Part shown: in pieces, positions 44,176-54,745 of the stretch | Layout: each line of letters opens with the position of its first letter | Position numbering within the stretch: position 1 is the first letter of the stretch | Source of the DNA: Cercospora beticola | Lineage: Eukaryota; Ascomycota; Dothideomycetes; Mycosphaerellales; Mycosphaerellaceae | NCBI RefSeq assembly: GCF_033473495.1 | Contig: NC_088940.1 | Span: 1,550,001 to 1,614,000, forward strand | DNA: 64,000 bases | Direction: 5' to 3' | The notes under the pieces: generated by a model | What the model was told of the DNA's origin: nothing | What the model saw: only the letters and a program-made list of their open reading frames with translations | Databases searched by the model: none | Position numbers and translations under genes: made by a program

Positions 44176-44349
44176 ATGCTATTCCGACTCATCAGACTGC
44201 GGAGCATCATAAGTATTTCCGCCGGAGTCTTCATTGGCTGGCATCTGCACGACTATGCCCACGAGCGTGGAGTCTTCGCCGCGCTGTCCGACCAGACGGG
44301 CTCAATCACCAGAAGCGTCGACAGGCCGAAAAGGGCAGGCGGCTCATAG
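44176..44349 (+). CDS. 57-residue single-helix protein, hypothetical
   Basis: A short intact frame starts in excellent context (CTCACCATGC) and encodes 57 residues: MLFRLIRLRSIISISAGVFI, then GWHLHDYAHERGVFAALSDQ, then a polar tail ending RPKRAGGS. The basic N-terminus followed by one hydrophobic segment (residues 10-22) fits a mitochondrial inner-membrane or ER signal-anchor protein. I do not recognise the family. Its amino-acid pattern and start context argue that it is real. Genes this short are easily missed in annotation. No intron is needed. Confidence 0.55.
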   Translation: MLFRLIRLRSIISISAGVFIGWHLHDYAHERGVFAALSDQTGSITRSVDRPKRAGGS

Positions 44350-44676
44350 GGATTCCAGTTACTGCAGTCCTCGTTGTCGCTTCGCAAAACTATAAATCTG
44401 GCCCGTCTCAAAGTATTCGGTCTCTCACGCAGCCAGGCCATGCCGATCAGAAGGACTTTAGCCGCGACTACACACCAAACACCAATGTTGCAAAGAAGAA
44501 GCGCTCACAGAATCTTGTGAAACGTGCAAAATCTTGGCACCTTATCTCTCGTATATCATTCGTAGGCTGCGAACGGCTTACAACGGCGAACTGGCGAAGT
44601 TCAACGCTTGGCCCGAGCTGTGGCTGACCTCTGACCTCTTGGTATGCATACACTACTTTCACGCCAGCCAGTAAGG

Positions 44677-44979
44677 TCACCACCCACACGAGTTGATCTG
44701 CTGCAATCTACTGGATAAGGAAGGACAATAGCATACGTCGTTTCCTGGGAGGACTCCCGTGGGTATCGAAGATGAACATTTTCTGGGCATGTTACGCCTT
44801 TTGGCTGGTACTGGCTGGTCGTCTCGCTTCGTGGTGGCTACCTGATAGCCACCATAGTGTCGCATTGCCACCTCCCACAGCAGGTTAGAGCTCGTCGGGC
44901 TCTGGGTCCCAGCGATGACGGACATGTGTACTGCCATAGCGATAAATATGCCTAGCCTCCACAGACATCTGGGTTTCAT
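44677..44979 (-). CDS. Candidate small secreted protein, doubtful
   Basis: An ATG-started frame of 100 residues begins MKPRCLWRLGIFIAMAVHMS followed by VIAGTQS, a possible signal peptide, and continues with a polar, Cys-containing mature part (RKCSSSI, DVCYCPSL, INSCGW). That is the general profile of a small secreted protein. Against it, the start lies only 95 bases from the plus-strand start at 45075, where a promoter would be expected, and no homologous family is recognised. Treat it as a weak candidate. Confidence 0.22.
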   Translation of the reverse strand: MKPRCLWRLGIFIAMAVHMSVIAGTQSPTSSNLLWEVAMRHYGGYQVATTKRDDQPVPAKRRNMPRKCSSSIPTGVLPGNDVCYCPSLSSRLQQINSCGW

Positions 44980-45074
44980 CTGATCCTACGACACTTTCAG
45001 TTTCAGGCAGAGCGGCTCGCCTCTTGCTCTTTTCAATCCCCTTCTCTTTTTTCAATTCACCGTTGCATTCAATC

Positions 45075-46852
45075 ATGGTCCGTCTAGTATGGCTTGCATC
45101 AGCCATGGCCAGCACGGCCGTGGGCAATCTCATTCTCGGTCAGGGTAGAGAGTCATTCTCGAAAGAAGAATACGTTTCTGGTGAAGTTCACATGAGTCTC
45201 CGAGAACGAAAGCTGGAATCATGGAAGAAGGCCGAAGAGGCAGGCGTCTTCGCCTCTGCTCAGTATCCGGAGCTTGGATATACCAAATGCGTCAATGGTC
45301 GTGCAGTGGCTGGCCCAGGTGGTGCTGCAAACACCTTTCGATGCCAGAATATGGACCTCCACCACTTTCTCAGCCACGACACATTGGGTGACACCCGCGG
45401 GGAGGGCTCATCGTCGTGGGGTTGGACGAACACAGATGGACGAGAGTTCGTAAGTCAAGCAATCTTGCCCGTTCAATATGTCTCCTCAAGTTCGCGGCCC
45501 CTTGGTCGACGGCTGGCACATTCCGATCGCAAGTACTGACATAAGGCATTGCAGGTAGCGATTGGCCAGTTCGGAGGCACAGCCTTCGTCGAGATCAACC
45601 GCGATGGTAAGATGTTGTATCTTGGTCGCCTGCCTGCATACTCCGTGGGCTCGGAATGGCGCGAGATCCGCTCCTACAAGAACTATATGGTGATTGGTAG
45701 CGAGGCCCAGAATCATGGCATTCAGATCTTTGGTAAGCTTGCTAGGACCATATTTTATCGCAGCTGGCTAATTTTCTTCCAAAGACATGCGAAAACTGCT
45801 CAACATCAACCCAGCATCGCCACGTCAATTCACTCAAGCGGATTTGACATCGTGGACCCGAACTCTGTTGCCGACCGGCCGAGCCCACAACGTGGTCATC
45901 AACGAGGAGAAACAGTACTTCGCTGCTGTCGGAGCACTCCCTCGCACTGATGTCTGCCGTAGTGGCTTCGCCTTCTTCGACATGACCAACCCGGCAAGCC
46001 CACGGTCCCTGGGTTGCGCAGCAGGCGACGGATATGTCCACGACGCCGAATGCCTTGTATACCGCGGCCCAGACACTCGCTACACTGGTCGGGATATATG
46101 TTATTCGTACAACGTTTGTCTCCCCTTCTCCTTCCCTTGCCCTGAACGTTGACTTTTTTTCCCCAAAAAGTCCAAAAAAAAATCTATTTTTTATTTTATA
46201 AAGACAAGAAGGCATTCTGACAACCGCTACAGGAGGACACTTTGACTATCATGGATGTGGGAAACAAGGCCAACGTCACAAATATCATCAGCAAAGTGAC
46301 CTACCCTGGTGCGCGTTATGTACACCAAGGCTCGGTCCTCGACCGCAACAACCAACAATTCATTGTCATGGACGACGAGATCGACGAGCTCGAGAGAACA
46401 GGCGTCTCCGCCAACGGGTTTGCCACTACATACATTGTTGACATTCGTGACCTCCGCAACCCGAAAATTACCGGAAATTACCAGATGCGTCACCGCGCGA
46501 TTGACCACAACCAATATGTTATTGATGGTAAGCCACATCATGTCTCGATCATGCGAGACGAAACTCAGTGACTAACTTATATATCATAGGCTACTCATAC
46601 CAATCATCCTACGGCGCAGGCGTCCGTGTCTTCGACGTCCGCTCCATCCCAAGCGACCCAACAGGAAAGAGTGTTTGCGAAGCAGGTTTCTTCGACATCT
46701 ACCCTGAAGACGACAACCAAGCAGGAGGTGGCCAGATCGAATTCTTGGGAACATGGAGCAGTTACGCCTACTTCAAGTCAGGCTACATTTTCGTCAACAC
46801 GATCGAGCGCGGCGCGTTCGTCGTCAAAATGACAAGCAAGACTTGTGCATGA
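45075..46852 (+). CDS. Secreted choice-of-anchor B / LVIVD-repeat protein
   Basis: Secreted protein of the choice-of-anchor B family, probably a beta-propeller of LVIVD-like repeats; its function is not established. Five exons, 45075-45449, 45555-45732, 45785-46113, 46233-46527 and 46590-46852, join in phase to 479 residues. The N-terminus MVRLVWLASAMASTAVGNLI is a signal peptide. Repeat-like strands are IGQFGGTAFVEINRDGKMLY, SGFAFFDMTNPASPRSLGCA, DTLTIMDVGNKANVTNIISK, TYIVDIRDLRNPKITGNYQM and GAGVRVFDVRSIPSDPTG. DGYVHDAECLVYRGPDTRYT and GRDICYSYN form the typical family core. Cysteines are few and suited to disulphides. Intron 3 (46114-46232) is twice as long as the others and unusually A/T-rich. 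The gene is convergent with the giant deubiquitinase. Confidence 0.88.
46151..46172. repeat. Perfect hairpin inside intron 3 of the choice-of-anchor gene
   Basis: GACTTTTT (46151-46158) and AAAAAGTC (46165-46172) form an 8-bp perfect stem with a six-base TTCCCC loop. It is followed by a nine-A run and a long T/A stretch, all inside the intron. Its use is unknown; slippage-prone simple sequence is the plain explanation. Confidence 0.5.
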
Positions 46853-47515
46853 TAGCCGTGGATACCTTTGATGAATGCAACTATGTCTTGAGTGCAAGCG
46901 CCTAACCAAGTTGCCTCTCGATTCATGAAAAGCTTTGCTGATTCGCTTAGCGACCTGCGGTTGCACTGAGAGGTAGTTGTATTCAGAGGTTGCCACGCCG
47001 AACGGCAAAACGGAAACTGGGGAATACGCTCACTTTCCGATCTCTCTCGCGAACTGGGTTCCGCAGCTGCCTCGCTTGTCGAGACAGAGCGCCCTGGCTA
47101 CGCTGCTCAAGGCCGAGATACGAGGATCGAAGAACACTCCAAATTTGCCGGCAGCGGAACACAGTCTTAACCCTGGTTTCTGTTTTGCTTTCCTGCATTG
47201 CCACCGCTAGAGACGACAGAAGATTTCACGTTATAGTCTCAGGTTAGACGAAAATTTCACACGAAGACCACGACAGGCACAAAAAAAAAATGAGGACCAA
47301 TTGTCTGTTTCATTCATGTCTCATGAATTTCTACCAATACATCTCATCGTTCCAAGGCTACTGTTTGACCTTGCTATGTTACACTGTCGTTCCACGTCGT
47401 AATCCTTTTTCTACACACGGCTGAGCGCTGAAGCATGAAAAGGGCTCCGATTGCCAAATTTCGCAACATGGTCCATCTTCTCCTGATCAGTCCAAGAAGC
47501 GAATTAGGCAGCTTT
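46853..47515. other. Intergenic region between convergent genes
   Basis: 3' flanks of the choice-of-anchor gene and the deubiquitinase gene, with a run of ten A at 47281-47290. No gene was recognised. Confidence 0.4.
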
Positions 47516-50500
47516 CTAAGCAAGGTCGCTGCTGCTGTCCCAACCATCTTCGGCATCTTCGTCATCACTTTCGTACTCGTCGGAATCTTCCTCTCTCGAT
47601 CTGATGACACCTGAAGGAAGTGCCGATCCCGTCGTCTCCGACTCCCACTGCGCAACAACAGAGCCCAGCTCCTCAAGCATTGCCAATGTCTGCTGTGCCC
47701 TTTCCCACTCTATTCTGAGGTCCAATGGCAGCGAACCTTCGTTGCCGGCGCGGATTTCGTCGGCAACCTGGCTTCTGAAGCTTTCCAAGTACGGCGCGAT
47801 GTACTGGTAAACGTGGATTATGTTCTCAAAGCGTGCGCGAGACCGACCCTCATCATACGCGAGCTGCATCTCAAGTCCGCCTTCCCGGACAAGCTGGGCA
47901 GCGAGTCGCGCATGTACGGTAACCACATTCGGCTCTGTGAGGTCCGGATTCCGGTCGTAGACGTTCTGGACGACAAAGTTCGCTGCGGGTTCGCGGACGC
48001 CACTCGCCTTGATGAGCAAGAGGTGTTTGACCCACAAATCGAGTGTCATCAGAACCACAGTTGGAATTTCTTCCATCGCCGAGGGCAGTATCTGAAGAAG
48101 CTCTCCTTCGGAGCCTTCCCAGGCTGGCGTCACTCTAGCTACCGCTGCGAACACTATTTGAGCATCGTCTTGCGATTCAGTGTTCGTGCAGAAGTGCATT
48201 GCCAGGCTCAGCAGCGCACTAAACTGCTCCTCCTCACTGTCGATATGCTGCATTAAGGCGTTTCGAGTAGCGCTGTAAAGCTCCGGGCTAGCATTCGGGC
48301 CAACAAGAGCTCCAAGCAATTTACCCGGCGCGAAGTCTTTCCAGCTTCCACTGTTGGTGACCTCTGCATATCTGGCGGCGCGGAGCCACGTGAACACGTG
48401 AGAGACGCCAGAAGTCTGTGCCAGGAGGGCAAGCTCGCGTTCCTTCAACAGTGTCTTGCCATTCTGAACGACATGTGGCTCCGTGTCCGGGCTGAAGTTG
48501 TTGATATCGAGTGTCTCGAGGTGGTTCTCAACAAGACTCAGAAGGAATTGATACACAGCGGCCATCTTCTCGGGAAGTGCAAGTATCTGATCAAATAGCC
48601 CCGGATATTTGGCTCTCGTTGCCTTGTCGAAAGGCAGACGGATCATCTCGAAGGCCCAAATCCAGTAACCGCAATCCAGCATTGCAGCAGTGTCCGAAGG
48701 TCCGATCGCTGCCAAGGAGCCTGCAAAGGACAGGTAGTCGGACCAGTCCAGTGCCACAACAGATTCGGGCCTGTGAATGTAGTATGCGTGCAGACTTCTA
48801 AGCTGACTCACTACAAAATCGTGACATGCCCGATCGTGCCCTCGCACTTTGGACAGCGCACGGTACAAGAAGGATTGTATCGTGGCCCTGGCAGCCTTCT
48901 TACCACTGCCAAGGATGCCCCAGAACCAAGTGTTTTTCACAAGATCCCGGAGCACAGCGTCAACCAGCTTCAGATTGTCGGGGAACATTGCGTAGAGCCC
49001 ATTGAAGCACATGTTGAGTTTCTTGACCGGCGTTGGATCGCAAGAGGCGATACGCTGGATGAAAGTCGTGCTGACATTGCTCAGTGCCTTCGTGAAGTCG
49101 TCGAGAGGTGTCTCTTCGCGAGTCTCATGCGACTGCTGCTGCTCGCCATCTTCAGCCTTTTCATTGTCGGAGCCCGCGTCGGATGAAGCTTCAGGGCTGG
49201 GCGAGTCGCCCGATGGCGCTACGAAGCCAGACAGCTTACTTTGCGCCAAAATCCATTCCATGAGCGCTGCGAAGTCCGCGTCAAACAAATGGGCGTTTCG
49301 ATGGCACATCGCATTGTGCTTGCGGATTTCGTCCTCCAGATCGTTATCGAAGGCTACCCGCGGCGGAAGCACAGCTTGTGACACGGGGTCCAGAGAGATG
49401 AATGGTAAAGCAATTTGTTCCTCGAGGACACGCTTACGTTCATAGAACAACACATATGCATTGTCCGAGCGCTCATTGCCGCTGTTGAATCTGAGACCGC
49501 CAAAGCATTCGTGCTGCACCTGTGCTAAGCCGTCTTGACAAGTCGTCACGTTCCTGTCTTCGAGCTTGATCCAAGTCCGCGAGCCAGGAATTCCAGTGTT
49601 GCGCAGGAGAGTGTATGACCAATAGTGTCCGAAGCCGTTGGTTCCCATGTGCACAATGACACCCACAAGCTCGAAGAGATCTTCGTCTACGCTTGTTTCG
49701 GGATTGTCGAGGTATGCATGATGATACTTGGACATATCAATGGTCTGAGGGAATTCAAAGCGATCGTTGACCTTGGTTTCAATGCCATTAATAGGGTCGA
49801 ACTCGAAGCGCTTCAGACAGAATGTCAGGTTGTCAGGTATCACATCTGGACAACTCCTTCTCATGGCGTTGACAAGACGTCCATCGCCATCTGGATCGCA
49901 GGATTGGCACCGATACTGATTGGTACCCTGCATCGGCTCACCCTGGACAAGCTCGTCAAGAGTCTCAGCGAGGTCCCTCTTGTTCTTGACTACAATAGGC
50001 AGATCCACAAAGGACTCCGTCCGTGGAGAGACGTGGTTACATTCGCCCTTGATCTGGGTGATCAACTTCCCGGTATAGAATTCTGCCAAAGCCTTCTTCG
50101 CGGCTTGATTAGGCATCTCGAGCTCGAGCTTGCTCAAGAAGTCCTCGTAGAAGCCGTGCACGTCCTCTTGCGAGCCGACCTCAGTGCCAAGTGCGATGGC
50201 GAGTTTAGATGTGGATGCCACTGGGTCGGCGCTGTTCTGCATCCAAGCAAAGAGGCTTTTCAGTTCTTGAAGCAGGATCTGCTGGTTCGGTCTCATGTTG
50301 TCAGTCGGCGTATCGAATATGAACTGGCGAAATTTGACGTTGGCGAACAACTGCTGCAGAAGAGAATTCATATAGCATGTCTGGCCCAGATTTGTCAGAC
50401 CGGAACATTGAGCGGGTGGGCGCAAATAATCCTTGCGCCCTGGAAATCGGTCGGCAGGACTGTTGCGTGTCGCCTGAAGAGGCTTGTCCATCGCGCTCAG

Positions 50501-53500
50501 CAGATCCTGAAAGTCTTCCTTGGTCACACAGACTGTTCTGAGGAGCTCATAGGCTTCGTGACGAGACTGTGGATGATACAGTTGGCGCGATGTAAACGCG
50601 GTCGAGCCTGCATTGGAGATCCGAGGAGAGTCGTCCGCGTCGTGTTGAGCGTCATGCGCGAATAAGAATTGTGAGAATATCTCTGCAGCCAGTCCCGGCA
50701 ATTCCAAGGGCTTCTTGAAACTGCGCAGAATGCTGATAGATTCCTTGACAAGTCCAAACAATCCGGTCACGACCATATCAAGAATAGGAAGGTCCTCGGA
50801 CTCGTCATGCTCGTATTCCCACATTGTGTCGAGCAACGATTTCGTGATTTCTCGAGCACTTGTTTCGTCGGTCCACAGCTTCGAATTGTTGAGCAGCAGC
50901 TGAGTGGCAAGATCGAAGAACTGCTTTGCACGATCGCCATGAGACAGAGCTCGCGGCAGTATGTCCAGCACAACCTTAGTGTAGAACTCGATAGCAACAT
51001 CAGGGGTGCTTTGGTCAATGCTGAAGTTCTTGACGAGGGCCGCGGCACACGCAGACAGCTCGATATCATCGTGAAAGAGAATTTTAGCATGCAGTTCGGT
51101 CACGTAGACGTCTTCCGTGAACTTTTGCCAGGCCAGCGGCTGCCGTCGACAAATTTCCTGCAAGAGCTCGAATGCTCCCTTGATCAGCTCATGCCGGGTA
51201 CGGACCTGTTCTTGAGGTGTTGAAGCAGCATACTCGCAGATACGAATCATGCATGTAGCAAACTGCACCGGCTCATCTATGAGGGTTTCGATTGTTGGCG
51301 CTGGAGGCTTCTCCCGCAGGAACGCGGTCAAGATGCGCATGATTTGTACACAGATTGCTTCCTGCTCAGGAAGCGTGTGGTGCTCAAGGGTATGGACCAG
51401 CATCGCGATACCACGAACAACGAAAGCCTCATCAGCAACGCCTAGCCGGGCCAGATCCTTCAGATGTCGCTCAATTGTGTTGAGGTAGAACATGGTTCTC
51501 CATCGGGACTCAGGAGGGAAAAGGACAGATGCAGAAACCTGTTCAGAGCATAGCTTCGTGCGGATATGCTTGGGAACTGGAATGCTAATCAGCAGCCCAA
51601 AAGCCTTCGCCGCGATCGGCTCTGCCGCATCCAGGAGCTCTTCCAGCTGGTCGTGGTGCTCCAGAATTTGCTGCTCAATAGCTCCTGTGCATGTCAACAA
51701 CTTGCCAACATCACTTAAAATGCTATGCTTGGGGCTGATAGCAATCACACCTGAGATCTGCACACCAAGATCTGACAAGAGGCTGTCTGCACGGCCTTCC
51801 AAAGCAACCTCATGGCCTGCCACAATCATACGATGAGATGCAGCCCCCGTGATGTCAGGTAGCCTGGAAAGCAGCTCAGACACCTTAGTCTCAGCATTTG
51901 CACGTACGGTCACAACACGTGGATGATGGTGTCCAACGCCCTGAACTTCCAAAGTGTATTGCACGACACTGTCCTGGGCATCACCGTCGAGGCAAAGTTC
52001 TGGACCCGGTGTGCCGTCATACAGATCAGTATGTTGCTTGCTGCCGTTGAGTACGGCCTGGAGAAGACCAATTTTGCCAACCACATCAGCAACACCTTCC
52101 CTATGCTCAGGTAGATCTGCTCTCGCGGACTGCTCGCATGCCTTGCCAATCTGTCGCTCGGCGAATTTGGTATGACATGCAAGGATCGAGCTCTTGCTGA
52201 CGCCACCCCTTGGCAGGATGAAGAGTACTTGGCAGATTAGTTCTTGAGCGATCGCGGACACTTGCCATGGGCTTTCAGCGACCTGCACCAGCTTCATCCA
52301 GGTTGTGAGATCCAGTATCTGAGAGAACTCCTCATCTGCTTGTTCACGCTGCAGCCACATTTGCAACCTGTGACATAAGTGATCAAGCAAAGCTTGCGTG
52401 GTGTACCGCGGCGAGAGATCCATGACCTCAATCCGAAGCCACTGCGTGAGTAATTGGCGAGCCACAGGTGTATCTCGAGCAAATGTGCGCCATGCTCGTT
52501 CGCGTGCAGCATTGCAGATCGCCAGGTCACCAATGGTGTACTTAAAGATCAGCTTGGACAGTCCCTCATTCGGCTTTGACCCAGCGTGTTGAAGGAGGCG
52601 AATAAGCAACTCAAGCCTTCCGTCCATGGCGCCCACATCGTAGGTCTGCAACTGAGTGATCGAAGTTATGCGGTTCTCTGACACATACCGCACCATTTCA
52701 TCGACGGCGGCTTCGACAGAGAGGAGACCAAGGAGACCTCGAACCTCTTCCTCAGATCTGTCATCATGCAGGAACATCACCACGATCTCAATGCAAGTCG
52801 TGGCGTGCCTTGTGGACTCGACGATATGCGGGATGCAGCGGCGGAAAATCTCGACTCGATCTTCGGCATCGGACTGAGGTGATTTTGTGAAGCGGAAGAG
52901 CTCCAGTTTGGCCGTCTGCCTTAAATGGGCTGACAATGCTGTTCGGGTTGTAGCATCCACGCGCATCATGATGTCGATGCTTATGAATGCGGTCGCGAGC
53001 CGCTGACAGCTACCCGACTCCGAATCGGCTTTGACCTGAACTTTTTGAAACAGTTCTGTGAGAGACTCGACCACATCCTGACCCAGCTTGATCGGCTCTG
53101 TGGTGGTGTACTTTTTCGCCAAATACAAAAGGTTGTCGAAGCCCAAGTACTTGGAGACATCGGTCAAGATCATAAAAGCGGCTTTTGCGAACTCTCCTTC
53201 GACGCTATTGGTGCAAGAATTCCATATTATATCGGTCTCGAACTCCGTGTATGCGTTTGTCACGGCGAGAAAGCCAATGACGTCCTGACTATGCTTGACC
53301 AAGCTTGCGTGAGAATCTGGCCCAAAGATGTATTTTGTGAATTCGTTCGTCCGAAGGAAACGCGATGCGTATTGTGGCACGGGGTGATCAACTCCGCCGT
53401 TGGCGACTTTGTACTCATGGAAGATTTGCCGCAAGCGCGCGCTCAGCAGTGTCAAGCCGTTACTTCGCACGTCCATGATGTCGCTGAAGACGTAAGATCG

Positions 53501-54745
53501 ATACGCTTGCAGGGCCCACGAGGTCACTATCAGCCCCCTCAAGACGTCCTCATTGTGCTCGCTCACGTCCTTCAACTGGGCCAGCGACTCGTCTTCCCGG
53601 CAGTGCTCGGCAAGGAGCCCATCGTGATCGCTCCTCACATATTGTCGATAGAGGTTGGCGATGCCCTCTTCATCTGCAGACCGTATCATGACTGCAAGCA
53701 ACTTTTGCGAAACTTCGACAAGCAGCTGATGGAAACACTCCGGAAGAGCTCGTGAATGCTTGGCACACACCAGAGGAAGCAGTGTCAGATGGCATGTGGC
53801 TAGAAGGCGATCGATGTCTTTGCTGACTGTCAAGTCGAGCGCATGGACAATGCGAAGAATCGCGTCCATGACTGGCCATGAGTTGTCGATCTCGCGATCG
53901 TGCTGAGACAGTCCGTGCAAGAGTTGTGACAGCGCTGTTAGTGTCGTCGAACAGAAGTCTCGCCTCCACTGTTCGGCGTGCACCTTCGCCTCAAACCCCA
54001 GCTTGTGGTGGCAATATGCTCGCAAAGAGAACGCTCCGTGCAAAGTCACTGTCTGTGCGAGGACTTGTATCCAACAGAGCATGGGCACGTGATGGCGAGT
54101 CTTCGTTGTCTGTGCAGAGTCTCTCCTCGAAACAGCAGAATCAAATACACCTGGGAGGTATGCCACCAGTCGGTGGGCAAGCGCCACTGTCGCTTCTGTG
54201 AATCGCCGGACACTGCGACCCAATGCATCGAGTTCGTAGCGCGTGACTTCGTCCTCCGGAAACAGATCCCCTTGCCGTTGGAAAATGCTGAAACAGAGTA
54301 CACCCAGTTGAGAGAAGAAGTCGGCATCATCCAAGTACCTCTCACGGATGTCAGAGCTGTCGGGAGAAACTTGTGTGACATGGTTGTCTAGCCACGTCCC
54401 AAGACGGTCGAAAAAGATCGTTGACAGATTGCTCTCCGCTTCGTTGACAGTGTTGATCAAAAAGTTGATCTGATCAATAGGACGAATGGTTGGCTGGTTC
54501 GGGTCTAGGCGCAAAGTGCTGCTGAAAAGTTCCATGTTGTTGTCATCCTGCAACTCGATGGCACTGCTGATGTTATGGACGAGATCGACCTCGTCTGGTG
54601 GAAGTGCCTCGACGACGACACTGTCGTCGCTAGGGTTCGGTGAAGCTTCGACCTCTTCACTTAGTCGTTGTCGCTTGCGCGTGAGGTCGGGATTTGCGTC
54701 AGCGAGGTGGTCGCGACTCCAGTCGCCGTTGACGGCAGCGGTCAT
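47516..54745 (-). CDS. Giant ubiquitin carboxyl-terminal hydrolase (USP34/USP9X-like)
   Basis: Cysteine-type deubiquitinase of the USP family. One exon of 7230 bases encodes 2409 residues, with no intron. About 900 N-terminal residues are helical-repeat-like. A ubiquitin-like segment lies around residues 930-1010 (QYTLEVQGVGHHHPRVVTV to the SDLGVQISG turn). The catalytic domain opens with the Cys box GLTNLGQTCYMNSLLQQLF (active Cys near residue 1457), includes the YRCQSCDPDGDG zinc-type pair, and carries the His box HMGTNGFGHYWSYTLLRN (His near 1707) with LEDRNVTTC after it. A long C-terminal helical domain ends in an acidic tail (REEDSDEYESDDEDAEDGWD). This is the architecture of animal USP9X/USP34 and their filamentous-fungal homologues. 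ATG at 54743-54745. The PHD protein lies upstream on the same strand. Confidence 0.93.
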   Translation of the reverse strand: MTAAVNGDWSRDHLADANPDLTRKRQRLSEEVEASPNPSDDSVVVEALPPDEVDLVHNISSAIELQDDNNMELFSSTLRLDPNQPTIRPIDQINFLINTVNEAESNLSTIFFDRLGTWLDNHVTQVSPDSSDIRERYLDDADFFSQLGVLCFSIFQRQGDLFPEDEVTRYELDALGRSVRRFTEATVALAHRLVAYLPGVFDSAVSRRDSAQTTKTRHHVPMLCWIQVLAQTVTLHGAFSLRAYCHHKLGFEAKVHAEQWRRDFCSTTLTALSQLLHGLSQHDREIDNSWPVMDAILRIVHALDLTVSKDIDRLLATCHLTLLPLVCAKHSRALPECFHQLLVEVSQKLLAVMIRSADEEGIANLYRQYVRSDHDGLLAEHCREDESLAQLKDVSEHNEDVLRGLIVTSWALQAYRSYVFSDIMDVRSNGLTLLSARLRQIFHEYKVANGGVDHPVPQYASRFLRTNEFTKYIFGPDSHASLVKHSQDVIGFLAVTNAYTEFETDIIWNSCTNSVEGEFAKAAFMILTDVSKYLGFDNLLYLAKKYTTTEPIKLGQDVVESLTELFQKVQVKADSESGSCQRLATAFISIDIMMRVDATTRTALSAHLRQTAKLELFRFTKSPQSDAEDRVEIFRRCIPHIVESTRHATTCIEIVVMFLHDDRSEEEVRGLLGLLSVEAAVDEMVRYVSENRITSITQLQTYDVGAMDGRLELLIRLLQHAGSKPNEGLSKLIFKYTIGDLAICNAARERAWRTFARDTPVARQLLTQWLRIEVMDLSPRYTTQALLDHLCHRLQMWLQREQADEEFSQILDLTTWMKLVQVAESPWQVSAIAQELICQVLFILPRGGVSKSSILACHTKFAERQIGKACEQSARADLPEHREGVADVVGKIGLLQAVLNGSKQHTDLYDGTPGPELCLDGDAQDSVVQYTLEVQGVGHHHPRVVTVRANAETKVSELLSRLPDITGAASHRMIVAGHEVALEGRADSLLSDLGVQISGVIAISPKHSILSDVGKLLTCTGAIEQQILEHHDQLEELLDAAEPIAAKAFGLLISIPVPKHIRTKLCSEQVSASVLFPPESRWRTMFYLNTIERHLKDLARLGVADEAFVVRGIAMLVHTLEHHTLPEQEAICVQIMRILTAFLREKPPAPTIETLIDEPVQFATCMIRICEYAASTPQEQVRTRHELIKGAFELLQEICRRQPLAWQKFTEDVYVTELHAKILFHDDIELSACAAALVKNFSIDQSTPDVAIEFYTKVVLDILPRALSHGDRAKQFFDLATQLLLNNSKLWTDETSAREITKSLLDTMWEYEHDESEDLPILDMVVTGLFGLVKESISILRSFKKPLELPGLAAEIFSQFLFAHDAQHDADDSPRISNAGSTAFTSRQLYHPQSRHEAYELLRTVCVTKEDFQDLLSAMDKPLQATRNSPADRFPGRKDYLRPPAQCSGLTNLGQTCYMNSLLQQLFANVKFRQFIFDTPTDNMRPNQQILLQELKSLFAWMQNSADPVASTSKLAIALGTEVGSQEDVHGFYEDFLSKLELEMPNQAAKKALAEFYTGKLITQIKGECNHVSPRTESFVDLPIVVKNKRDLAETLDELVQGEPMQGTNQYRCQSCDPDGDGRLVNAMRRSCPDVIPDNLTFCLKRFEFDPINGIETKVNDRFEFPQTIDMSKYHHAYLDNPETSVDEDLFELVGVIVHMGTNGFGHYWSYTLLRNTGIPGSRTWIKLEDRNVTTCQDGLAQVQHECFGGLRFNSGNERSDNAYVLFYERKRVLEEQIALPFISLDPVSQAVLPPRVAFDNDLEDEIRKHNAMCHRNAHLFDADFAALMEWILAQSKLSGFVAPSGDSPSPEASSDAGSDNEKAEDGEQQQSHETREETPLDDFTKALSNVSTTFIQRIASCDPTPVKKLNMCFNGLYAMFPDNLKLVDAVLRDLVKNTWFWGILGSGKKAARATIQSFLYRALSKVRGHDRACHDFVVSQLRSLHAYYIHRPESVVALDWSDYLSFAGSLAAIGPSDTAAMLDCGYWIWAFEMIRLPFDKATRAKYPGLFDQILALPEKMAAVYQFLLSLVENHLETLDINNFSPDTEPHVVQNGKTLLKERELALLAQTSGVSHVFTWLRAARYAEVTNSGSWKDFAPGKLLGALVGPNASPELYSATRNALMQHIDSEEEQFSALLSLAMHFCTNTESQDDAQIVFAAVARVTPAWEGSEGELLQILPSAMEEIPTVVLMTLDLWVKHLLLIKASGVREPAANFVVQNVYDRNPDLTEPNVVTVHARLAAQLVREGGLEMQLAYDEGRSRARFENIIHVYQYIAPYLESFRSQVADEIRAGNEGSLPLDLRIEWERAQQTLAMLEELGSVVAQWESETTGSALPSGVIRSREEDSDEYESDDEDAEDGWDSSSDLA

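Noticed and set aside
49625..50665. 346-codon plus-strand frame inside the deubiquitinase
   Set aside because: Antisense shadow of the catalytic domain, with no independent protein features.
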